The notes under the pieces: generated by a model
Seen by the model: only the letters and a program-made list of their open reading frames with translations
The model's database searches: none
What the model was told of the DNA's origin: nothing
Shown here: positions 1 through 6,042 of the stretch, piece by piece
Layout: the number at the start of each line of letters is the position of its first letter
Position numbering within the stretch: the first letter of the stretch is position 1
Translations under genes and position numbers: made by a program
Source of the DNA: an uncultured Ruminococcus sp.
Lineage (GTDB): Bacteria > Bacillota > Clostridia > Oscillospirales > Ruminococcaceae
Length of the DNA stretch: 8,259 nucleotides
Assembly (NCBI GenBank): GCA_902796865.1
Contig: CADBQZ010000177.1
Coordinates: 1-8,259, forward strand
Reading direction: 5' to 3'

Positions 1-10
1 AATTCGCCAT
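1..10 (-). CDS. Start of an unidentified gene, cut by the window edge
   Basis: Only ATG GCG AAT plus one base is visible, giving a protein beginning Met-Ala-Asn. The start is supported by a good Shine-Dalgarno (AAGGAG, plus-strand positions 17-22) six bases upstream and by a near-consensus promoter at 77-105 with a leader of about 60 bases. No function can be assigned from three codons. The gene is downstream of addA on the same strand but has its own promoter, so it is probably not simply the last gene of the addA transcript. Confidence 0.5.
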
Positions 11-76
11 ACTTTTCTCCTTATTGATCTGATTGTCTTAGGTTTATGGTAAACGACTTTTTTGACGTTCATTATA

Positions 77-105
77 ATTATATCATGCTTTTTACTTTTT
101 TTCAA
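77..105 (-). promoter_or_regulatory. Near-consensus sigma-A promoter for the left-edge gene
   Basis: Reading the minus strand, the -35 box is TTGAAA (100-105), the spacer is exactly 17 bases, and the -10 box is TATAAT (77-82), preceded by TGA, which fits an extended -10 (TGn). Transcription should start near position 70 and reach the AAGGAG site and ATG at 10. The promoter lies between the addA stop codon (139) and the next gene. I see no clear terminator for addA before it. Confidence 0.8.
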
Positions 106-138
106 TAGATACAGTTTTGAAAATCAAGGTACCTAAAA

Positions 139-3100
139 CTAAAATACTCTTATATCCTTTCCAAGCGAAAATGAATATATATAACCCGCAGCAACGCTTT
201 TTTTCTGTATATGCTCAAGCGACATTTTATAAAGCAAAAGCTGCTTTTCATATTTTTCCTTTAATACTTCTCCGTTATCTGCCTTATCTGTCTTGTAATC
301 GACAAGTATCAAAGAATCCTCATTTTCTATCACCATATCCATTTTCCCACTGAGCATCCCGTTAGTTCCCTTATAATCAAGTCCGAATTCCTCACCGGGT
401 CTTATATCATCAAGTGCTACAAGAAAACTCTTTTCACGATAAAGCTTTAGAGCATTAACTGCCGCCTTATATACTTCCGAGCGCAGAAATGGTTCTATAT
501 CCTCTTTTTTTATTATGCTTCCCTGTTTTGGAGTGATATGTCCGTATCTTATCATACGATCACGCTCCTGCTCAAATCCATTTTCAAGCTTTTTAAATTC
601 AGCGAATTGTAAAAAGCAGTGTACAGCAGTTCCCTTTTCGGCAGCGCTAAGACCGTCTTCACGGGCAAAAGCAGGCCGTCCGGGCATAAGAAACATCTCA
701 TCGTTTTTGGCTATATCCGAAACAGAAAATTTTGTGGTCTTTTCAACATATGTCCTGTCATATTCAAAATCGAGCATTTTTATAAGCTTGTCCGTCTTTA
801 TTCTGTCAGGCTCTGTATATCTTTCCGAAACAGTATCTGTATATCCCGATCTGATCTTTTCTATATCCGGTTCTTCAAAACAAAGCTTTGAATCGGTATT
901 TCCGCATATACTTTCATATACGCCGCATCTTTCACGAAGCTCTGCTCCCGACGGATGATAAAGCACTGCTTCTGCGATCCAGTCTTCCATACGCATTGCC
1001 GATGCTGTAAGCCCTGGAGTTATACCGCCGCTTCGGTATATACATTCCGCAAGCTCCGCATATTTTTCAAGACGCTTTTCAGAAATATCCAAAGAAAGGA
1101 AAAGACGCTCTTTTGCCCTTGTCATCGCAACATATAAAAGACGTATCTCCTCACCCATTCTTTTAGAATTGTTATATTGAAGTATAAAATCATACGGCAG
1201 GGTCGTAAACTTTTCATACTCATCCTTGTTCTGAAGCTTGAATCCTATGCCGTATTTATCAGAAAACTGATAGGTTTTTTTAGAATCCTCTTTATTAAAT
1301 TTGCGTCCGGCATCGGCAATAAACACAAACGAGAATTCAAGTCCCTTCGATTTGTGCATCGTCATGAGCGAAACAGCATTTCTTCCACTGTTTCCCATAT
1401 CACTGCTTTCAAGATCTCCACCAGTATCAAGCACCCTGTCGATATATTTCACGAATCCATTGACACCGCTTCCCTGTATCGACTCAAACTTATTTGCATA
1501 TTCAAGCAGAAGCCTCAGATTTGCTTTTTTCCTTTCGGAATTCTTATTGAGCTGTATAACATTTACAAATTCGGTATTATCATACACATACCTTATAAGC
1601 TCCGGAAGTGAACTGAATACAGTCATAAGCCTGAGCTTTCCGATAAACTCTCTGAAATATACCACCTTTTTGTAAAGTTCATTATACTCTCCATTTTGAT
1701 ACATCTCTTTATCAGAGACTGCACAAAGATTGGAATAAAGCTTTGCTTTTTTATTGATGAGTCTGAGCCTTATCATATCATCTGCCGAAAACATGAACAT
1801 AGGCGACATCATAACTGCCGACAGCGGTATATCAAGAAGCGGATTATCTATCACTCTCATAAGATCTATTAGTACTGATATTTCCCTTGAATCAAGATAG
1901 CCGGAAACGTCCGGACAATTTACATCAAGCCCATATTTTTTAAGTGCCTCTTCGTATACTCTGTTATTGCTGCGGCTTCTTGTAAGAATACAGAAATCCC
2001 TCATTGTACATGGACGACTGGCATTTCCGCCGTTTATGCTGACTGGTGTTTTTTCGTCAAGCATCTTTCTTATACGATATGCTATCGCAAGTGCTTCGGC
2101 ATCGTCTCCGTCTTTTTTCATATCTATAAGACTTATCGAAGTATCACGTTCTCCTTCACAGAAATCCATGCCGTTTACAAGTTCCTGCTCTTTATCATAG
2201 CATATATCTCCGCATTCTTCCGACATTATATTTTCAAACACAAAGTTTACAAGATCTATCACCTGCGGAGAACTTCTGAAATTCTTATTGAGGGTTATTG
2301 ATGCAAGACTGCTGCCGTCTCCACTATAAGGTTCTGCCTTTTTCTGAGCATTTATAAAATTTTCCGGATTAGCCTGTCTGAACCGATAGATAGCCTGCTT
2401 TACATCTCCGACAAAAAACAGGTCGCTGCCGTAACTTTCGGCACTGCCGTTTTTTGAAATAAGCCTGAATATCATATCCTGTCTGTTGTTGGAATCCTGA
2501 AACTCATCGACCATTATAAACGCTGTATCATCTGCTATCTGTTCGCCCAAAGAAGTCTTCTCTATTTTCCCATCATCAGAAACTCTTGCTATAAGGTCAA
2601 GAGCTAATCTTTCACCGTCATCAAAGCTTATAGCATTTCTTTTGAATTTGTATTCAAGCAGCATCTTATCATACTTTAATATTATCTCCGACATAAAGGA
2701 CATTATTTGTTTATGCCTTTGTATATCATCTTCAGCGTAAGGTATATTTTTACATATATTAGCGTTTTTTATCCTTCCGCTTTCATAATAGCTTTCTCTT
2801 GTCTTTTTGACAGATGCTCTGAGTTCAGGATCCGGAACGTCTTTTTTATTCTGAGGAAATCTGGCTAAAGATGCGTTCAAAGTTACCTCAGCCGCCTTGG
2901 TATATTCTCCGTTTTCCCATAGTTCCAGTGCTTTTTTCAGCGTTTCCGTATCTCCTGAAATTGCTTCACAAAGCTTTATATCTCTGACTGTTTCCGCTTT
3001 TTTAAGACACTTTTCTGCCGACGAAAGATATCCTTTCAGCATTTTTATCACACGTTCGCAAGCCTCTTTTTCAAACTCTCCGCTATCATATATATCCGGA

Positions 3101-3675
3101 AGTTTTTTTAGCCATATCTCAAAGAAAGGTATTGACGATATATCTTTATAAAGCTCTGCGATAAGCTCTATAAGTCTTTTGTCATTGTTTCCGCAAAAGC
3201 TTATGCAAAGCATCTCCATTTTTTCAGGATATTCCGCATAAAGGATATCAATAAGCCTTTTCATAACATTATCTTTAAAGACTTTTTCTTCGGCAGCCTC
3301 GATTATCCTGAAATCAGATGCGAGCGGAAGATATGCGATGTTGTCCCTTATTAGCTCAAAACAGAAAGAATGTATCGTACAAATAGATGCGCTCCCTATC
3401 TGTGAACACTGAGATGCTATCCATTTGTCAGAAGTATTTTCAGTCATAAGATCGGTAAGACGTGTAAGCAGACGCTGCTTCATTTCAGCAGCTGCTGCTT
3501 TTGTAAATGTCATTACCGCCATATCGCTTACCGGTATCCTGTTCTCGCTGTCGCATATTATTTTCATAAGTCTCTCTACTAAAACGGCAGTTTTTCCGCT
3601 TCCTGCTGCTGCCGAAACTATGAGCGATCTTCCTCTTGCATCTATAGCCGTCTGCTGCTGACTTGTAAATTTCAT
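139..3675 (-). CDS. addA: ATP-dependent helicase/nuclease AddA
   Basis: This is the UvrD-type helicase plus nuclease subunit of the AddAB (RecBCD-like) enzyme, which resects double-strand breaks and loads recombination at Chi. Visible motifs, numbered from the ATG at 3675: Walker A with AAAGSGKT (about 21-29), helicase motif Ia around TFTKAAAAEM (about 56-65), Walker B DEFQD (390-394), a TMHKSKGLEF motif (about 773), YVAMTRAKERL (about 850), and a C-terminal RecB-type nuclease with GTAVH (about 1013) and DYKTDK (about 1125). The length of 1178 residues is normal for AddA, and the stop is TAG. The reading frame extends to a GTG at 3684, but AGGTGA sits at the right distance from the ATG at 3675 while the GTG has no ribosome binding site, so I prefer the ATG. 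The usual partner addB is not adjacent: the gene upstream is scfB, 170 bases away across a hairpin. Confidence 0.95.
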   Translation of the reverse strand: MKFTSQQQTAIDARGRSLIVSAAAGSGKTAVLVERLMKIICDSENRIPVSDMAVMTFTKAAAAEMKQRLLTRLTDLMTENTSDKWIASQCSQIGSASICTIHSFCFELIRDNIAYLPLASDFRIIEAAEEKVFKDNVMKRLIDILYAEYPEKMEMLCISFCGNNDKRLIELIAELYKDISSIPFFEIWLKKLPDIYDSGEFEKEACERVIKMLKGYLSSAEKCLKKAETVRDIKLCEAISGDTETLKKALELWENGEYTKAAEVTLNASLARFPQNKKDVPDPELRASVKKTRESYYESGRIKNANICKNIPYAEDDIQRHKQIMSFMSEIILKYDKMLLEYKFKRNAISFDDGERLALDLIARVSDDGKIEKTSLGEQIADDTAFIMVDEFQDSNNRQDMIFRLISKNGSAESYGSDLFFVGDVKQAIYRFRQANPENFINAQKKAEPYSGDGSSLASITLNKNFRSSPQVIDLVNFVFENIMSEECGDICYDKEQELVNGMDFCEGERDTSISLIDMKKDGDDAEALAIAYRIRKMLDEKTPVSINGGNASRPCTMRDFCILTRSRSNNRVYEEALKKYGLDVNCPDVSGYLDSREISVLIDLMRVIDNPLLDIPLSAVMMSPMFMFSADDMIRLRLINKKAKLYSNLCAVSDKEMYQNGEYNELYKKVVYFREFIGKLRLMTVFSSLPELIRYVYDNTEFVNVIQLNKNSERKKANLRLLLEYANKFESIQGSGVNGFVKYIDRVLDTGGDLESSDMGNSGRNAVSLMTMHKSKGLEFSFVFIADAGRKFNKEDSKKTYQFSDKYGIGFKLQNKDEYEKFTTLPYDFILQYNNSKRMGEEIRLLYVAMTRAKERLFLSLDISEKRLEKYAELAECIYRSGGITPGLTASAMRMEDWIAEAVLYHPSGAELRERCGVYESICGNTDSKLCFEEPDIEKIRSGYTDTVSERYTEPDRIKTDKLIKMLDFEYDRTYVEKTTKFSVSDIAKNDEMFLMPGRPAFAREDGLSAAEKGTAVHCFLQFAEFKKLENGFEQERDRMIRYGHITPKQGSIIKKEDIEPFLRSEVYKAAVNALKLYREKSFLVALDDIRPGEEFGLDYKGTNGMLSGKMDMVIENEDSLILVDYKTDKADNGEVLKEKYEKQLLLYKMSLEHIQKKSVAAGYIYSFSLGKDIRVF

Positions 3676-3732
3676 TTTCTTCACCTGCTGTTTTTCAAGG
3701 CGCTCCTGTATAAAGCACTTTTCATAAAACTT

Positions 3733-3760
3733 ATAAAGGGGGACAATAGTCCCCCTTTAT
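3733..3760 (-). terminator. Strong hairpin after scfB, likely terminator or attenuator before addA
   Basis: A perfect 12-base-pair stem (arms 3733-3744 and 3749-3760, with five consecutive G-C pairs) encloses a four-base loop. On the minus strand it ends in TTTAT and is followed by AAGTTTT, so the U-tract is interrupted and weaker than in the other terminators here. It lies 85 bases after the scfB stop and 57 bases before the addA ATG. No convincing promoter lies between the hairpin and addA, so addA may depend on read-through. Confidence 0.7.
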
Positions 3761-3763
3761 CTC

Positions 3764-3802
3764 TCTGCCAAAGGGCAGACTATAGCTTGACATAAAGTCA
3801 AG
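3764..3802. repeat. Two short inverted repeats in the scfB-addA gap
   Basis: TCTGCC/GGCAGA (3764-3769 and 3774-3779, four-base loop) and CTTGAC/GTCAAG (3786-3791 and 3797-3802, five-base loop) are perfect six-base-pair stems placed side by side, next to the larger hairpin at 3733-3760. They could be RNA structures at the 3' end of the scfB message or operator-like dyads. The sequence does not distinguish these. Confidence 0.45.
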
Positions 3803-3845
3803 AAAACATCATTGCTTTATAAGACAGTATCGCCTTTATCTTTCG

Positions 3846-5075
3846 TTACTGTTCTCTTTCAAGTCTTGCGACCTTCATCATTATCGCACATTCGAGCCTT
3901 TTTTTCTGAAGCTGGCAGGAGATCTTATATGGCTCTTTCACATCTCCGGCATATTTATAATTGTTTGCATTGCATCCGCCGCTGCAGTAAAATTTAGCCC
4001 AGCATTTTTTACATTCCTGCTTTGCATAAACGTGTACTTTTGAAAAGCTTTCCTTCATTTCTTTATCAAACGTACCTTCATCTATATTACCCATTTTATA
4101 TTCATCCATTCCGACAAACTGATGACATGGATATATATCTCCGTCCGGAGTAACTGCAACATAATCATTTCCGCAGCCGCAGCCTCTGAGCCTTTTTATA
4201 GCACAAGGTCCGCCGTCAAGGTCTATCATAAAATGGAAGAAATTGAAACGTTTTCCGGTCTTTTCTTCATTTTCAAGCATTCTTACAGCAAGACGCTCAT
4301 ATTCTTTGAATACTGCCGGAAGTTCCTTTTCTGTTATGGCATATTCGTCCGAATCACCTACAACAGGTTCAATGGATATCTGATCGAATCCTTCATTATA
4401 AAGACTGAAAACATCGTCTGAGAAGTCGGGGCTTCTCTTTGTATATGTTCCTCTTACATAGTATTCCTTGTCTCCCCTGTTCTCGACAAGTTTTTTATAC
4501 TTAGGAAGTATCATATCATAACAGCCTTTGCCGTTAGGAAAAACACGGAAATGATCGTTTATATCCTTTCTTCCGTCTATTGAAAGAACAACATTAGACA
4601 TCTCACGGTTGATAAATTCCATTTTGTCATCATCAAGAGCTACACCGTTTGTTGTTATTGTAAAACGGAATGTCTTTCCGTATTCCTTTTCACGGCTTCT
4701 TGCATACTCTACTATCTGTTTTACGACATCAAAATTCATAAGCGGTTCACCGCCGAAGAAATCAAGCTCTAATGTAGTACGGTCTCCTGAATTTTCAAGC
4801 AGGAAGTCAATAGCATTCTTACCTGTTTCAAAGGTCATAAGCTTTCTACCCTTACCGAAGTCGCCTGTAGATGCAAAACAGTATTTGCATCTGAGCTGGC
4901 AGTCATGTGCAATATTAAGACACATAGACTTTATAGGAGAAGCTACTGAATATTTCGCATATTTTTCATACTCATCATCAGAGAAAAGTATCTTTTCCTC
5001 GTAAAGCTCTTTCACCTCATCATAACAGGATAGTATATCCTCTCTGCTGTATACGTTCTCAAGCTTTTCAAGCAC
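3846..5075 (-). CDS. scfB: SCIFF peptide radical SAM/SPASM maturase, main part (after an in-frame stop)
   Basis: This enzyme family uses S-adenosylmethionine and iron-sulfur clusters to install a Cys-to-Thr thioether in the SCIFF precursor. The 409 codons shown begin at GTG. The first 45 or so residues match the helical end of a peptide-recognition domain. Then come the radical SAM cluster motif C59-x3-C63-x2-C66, GGEPL (108-112) and, from about 291, a cysteine-rich SPASM region with C291, C299, C301, C317, C355, C358, C364, C368 and C387, enough for auxiliary clusters. Family members run to about 450 residues, and the missing N-terminus lies directly upstream in the same frame (5079-5213), separated by a single TAA at 5076-5078. 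The GTG at 5075 has no good ribosome binding site (GAGG is 17 bases away), so this half would need stop-restart coupling. It may be inactive in this strain, or the stop may be a sequence error. Confidence 0.93.
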   Translation of the reverse strand: MLEKLENVYSREDILSCYDEVKELYEEKILFSDDEYEKYAKYSVASPIKSMCLNIAHDCQLRCKYCFASTGDFGKGRKLMTFETGKNAIDFLLENSGDRTTLELDFFGGEPLMNFDVVKQIVEYARSREKEYGKTFRFTITTNGVALDDDKMEFINREMSNVVLSIDGRKDINDHFRVFPNGKGCYDMILPKYKKLVENRGDKEYYVRGTYTKRSPDFSDDVFSLYNEGFDQISIEPVVGDSDEYAITEKELPAVFKEYERLAVRMLENEEKTGKRFNFFHFMIDLDGGPCAIKRLRGCGCGNDYVAVTPDGDIYPCHQFVGMDEYKMGNIDEGTFDKEMKESFSKVHVYAKQECKKCWAKFYCSGGCNANNYKYAGDVKEPYKISCQLQKKRLECAIMMKVARLEREQ

Positions 5076-5213
5076 TTATTCAGGACAGTTTTCCTCAAAC
5101 GGCGGTTCAACATTATCCAATATATCATATGTGATATCATCAACAACATGGACACCGCCGCTGTTTACGTCCAGAACGATATTATATCCGTTCAATTTAT
5201 ACTTATGTATCAT
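5076..5213 (-). CDS. scfB: N-terminal fragment of the SCIFF maturase (RRE-like domain, first half)
   Basis: This short reading frame of 45 codons ends in TAA. It starts at ATG 5213 behind GGAGG (5223-5227, nine bases away), begins MIHKYKLNGYNIVLDV and continues with HVVDDITYDILDNV. These strands and first helix resemble the start of known SCIFF maturases, whose N-terminus forms a PqqD-like RiPP recognition element that binds the leader peptide. Removing the TAA joins it in frame to the 409-codon radical SAM part, giving 455 codons, the usual family size. The fragment contains one cysteine (C43). Its ribosome binding site is good, so ribosomes should start here, not at the downstream GTG. Confidence 0.85.
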   Translation of the reverse strand: MIHKYKLNGYNIVLDVNSGGVHVVDDITYDILDNVEPPFEENCPE

Positions 5214-5234
5214 AGTTTACATCCTCCGGGTCTT

Positions 5235-5273
5235 AAAAATAAAGGGAACATAATGATAATATGTCCCCTTTAT
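5235..5273 (-). terminator. Hairpin between scfA and scfB, probable partial terminator
   Basis: Arms at 5239-5252 and 5260-5273 form a 14-base-pair stem with one G-U pair and a seven-base loop. On the minus strand the stem runs into five U residues (5239 to 5235). It begins 8 bases after the scfA stop and ends just before the scfB ribosome binding site. Such a hairpin would let most transcripts stop after the precursor and a minority continue into the maturase, a common way for peptide operons to make more substrate than enzyme. It may also protect the 3' end of the scfA message. Confidence 0.8.
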
Positions 5274-5281
5274 CTCTAGAA

Positions 5282-5422
5282 TCAGTCTCTTTCGCACTTC
5301 TGGTTTGCTACTGTACATGAGGTCTTGCAAGCCGACTGGCATGAAGCCTGACATTTACCGCAGCCGCCTTTTTTTGCTGATGCTTTAAGAGCAGCCTTAT
5401 TAATAGTTTTGATATGTTTCAT
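5282..5422 (-). CDS. scfA: SCIFF ranthipeptide precursor (six cysteines in forty-five residues)
   Basis: This 46-residue peptide begins MKHIKTINKAALKASAKK and ends with a cysteine-rich core with cysteines at 21, 24, 28, 32, 36 and 43, a GGCGKCQ segment and SCTVANQKC near the end. The layout matches the SCIFF family, widespread in Clostridia. In a studied family member a radical SAM maturase links Cys32 to Thr37, and both residues occur here at the same positions. The start is supported by GGAGG six bases upstream and a near-consensus promoter (5500-5528). The stop is TGA at 5282-5284. The basic N-terminal half would be the leader read by the maturase's recognition domain. The maturase gene follows across a hairpin. 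No dedicated exporter or protease gene is visible in the window. Confidence 0.95.
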   Translation of the reverse strand: MKHIKTINKAALKASAKKGGCGKCQASCQSACKTSCTVANQKCERD

Positions 5423-5499
5423 AAAAAACCTCCGGATTTTATGGACCGTTATACAAATTACCTATATGTATCAACAGTCTTAGACTTTTAGTGTTTTCT

Positions 5500-5528
5500 A
5501 TTATATCACATATTTTTATTTTTTTCAA
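5500..5528 (-). promoter_or_regulatory. Near-consensus sigma-A promoter for scfA-scfB
   Basis: On the minus strand the -35 box is TTGAAA (5523-5528), the spacer is 17 bases, and the -10 box is TATAAT (5500-5505), with TGA directly in front (extended -10). The predicted start near 5493 leaves a leader of about 70 bases before the scfA ATG. The promoter sits just after the terminator of the upstream membrane-protein gene, so scfA is transcribed as a unit separate from that gene. Confidence 0.85.
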
Positions 5529-5578
5529 TAGTTTTTGGCATAAAATTACTCACAAATATTAATTTTACATAATAAATC

Positions 5579-5625
5579 AAAAAATTTCAATGTAACACTG
5601 CACAAGGATCATTCAGTGTTACATT
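5579..5625 (-). terminator. Intrinsic terminator of the lipoprotein/membrane-protein operon
   Basis: A perfect 12-base-pair stem (arms 5589-5600 and 5614-5625) with a 13-base loop is followed on the minus strand by GAAATTTTTT. The upstream arm starts within the TAA stop codon of the membrane-protein gene (5624-5626), so translation and termination signals overlap. It separates that operon from the scfA promoter. Confidence 0.85.
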
Positions 5626-6031
5626 AATACGGCGGAGAATATTCCTTTGAATTTACACCTGATATCCCTCCTGCCGCCGACGATATCATAAGGATCATCA
5701 GATCTCTTACCGATACCAAAATATCGATCTTTTTCATATATATTATCCCAAACACAGTCACTGCCGCAAACAGTACTGCGCCGCATTTTATTCCGGACAA
5801 AATACCTTTTCTGCGATTTATCTTTCCAAGTATCCGACCGCTTATATACCCTCCCATTGCAAGTCCTGAGCAAAGTGCCGCAAATACTGCATACTCCGGT
5901 ATATCAAATCTTGTCATACCCAGCCCACATACGCATATCATCGCCGTTATTGTAAATAATCCCCACGAACAGGCAGTGACTATACCATAATATCTTGCTG
6001 ATCTTATAGTTCTGAAAAACTTTCTTCTCAT
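5624..6031 (-). CDS. Small four-helix membrane protein, TIGR04086-like
   Basis: The protein has 135 residues: a basic N-terminus (MRRKFFRTIR), then four predicted transmembrane segments at about 15-39, 45-68, 75-99 and 106-127. The second, third and fourth carry glycine-rich helix-packing patterns (SGLAMGGYISG, GILSGIKCG, AAGGISG). Size, topology and glycine pattern resemble the uncharacterised TIGR04086 family, which I recall as common in Clostridia and often encoded near SCIFF genes. That assignment is from memory, not a search. No catalytic residues are evident. Eleven bases separate it from the lipoprotein gene upstream. AGAGGA lies five bases before its ATG, and a further AGGAGG is formed by the last two Arg codons of the upstream gene, so the two are probably co-transcribed and perhaps translationally coupled. 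Confidence 0.8.
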   Translation of the reverse strand: MRRKFFRTIRSARYYGIVTACSWGLFTITAMICVCGLGMTRFDIPEYAVFAALCSGLAMGGYISGRILGKINRRKGILSGIKCGAVLFAAVTVFGIIYMKKIDILVSVRDLMILMISSAAGGISGVNSKEYSPPY

Positions 6032-6042
6032 CTGCTTCCTCT

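Noticed and set aside
109..138. AGGTACCT palindrome after the addA stop as a terminator
   Set aside because: It is too short to form a stable stem and has no following U-tract. No addA terminator could be identified.
515..958. Plus-strand open frames inside addA, including this 147-codon one
   Set aside because: They are opposite-strand shadows of a strongly supported gene. None has a ribosome binding site or a recognisable protein pattern.
3676..3684. GTG start for addA at 3684, three codons upstream of the ATG
   Set aside because: No ribosome binding site is spaced for the GTG, whereas AGGTGA (which includes that GTG) is well spaced for the ATG at 3675.
3680..3724. A 14-codon reading frame (ATG AAA AGT...) ending in TGA just before addA, as a possible leader peptide
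   Set aside because: It has no ribosome binding site, follows the hairpin directly and shows no regulatory codon bias, so it is probably chance.
3780..3790. TTGACT followed by TATAGT on the minus strand as an addA promoter
   Set aside because: The spacing is only 11 bases, too short for a sigma-A promoter, and both boxes are explained by the inverted repeat there.
5476..5486. AGTC/GACT dyad in the scfA leader as an operator or riboswitch element
   Set aside because: It is only four base pairs around a three-base loop, well within chance for AT-rich DNA, and no known riboswitch pattern is present in the 70-base leader.
5619..5873. An 84-codon minus-strand frame overlapping the membrane protein gene
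   Set aside because: It is an alternative frame of the TIGR04086-like gene, with a basic/cysteine composition typical of out-of-frame translation and no start signal.
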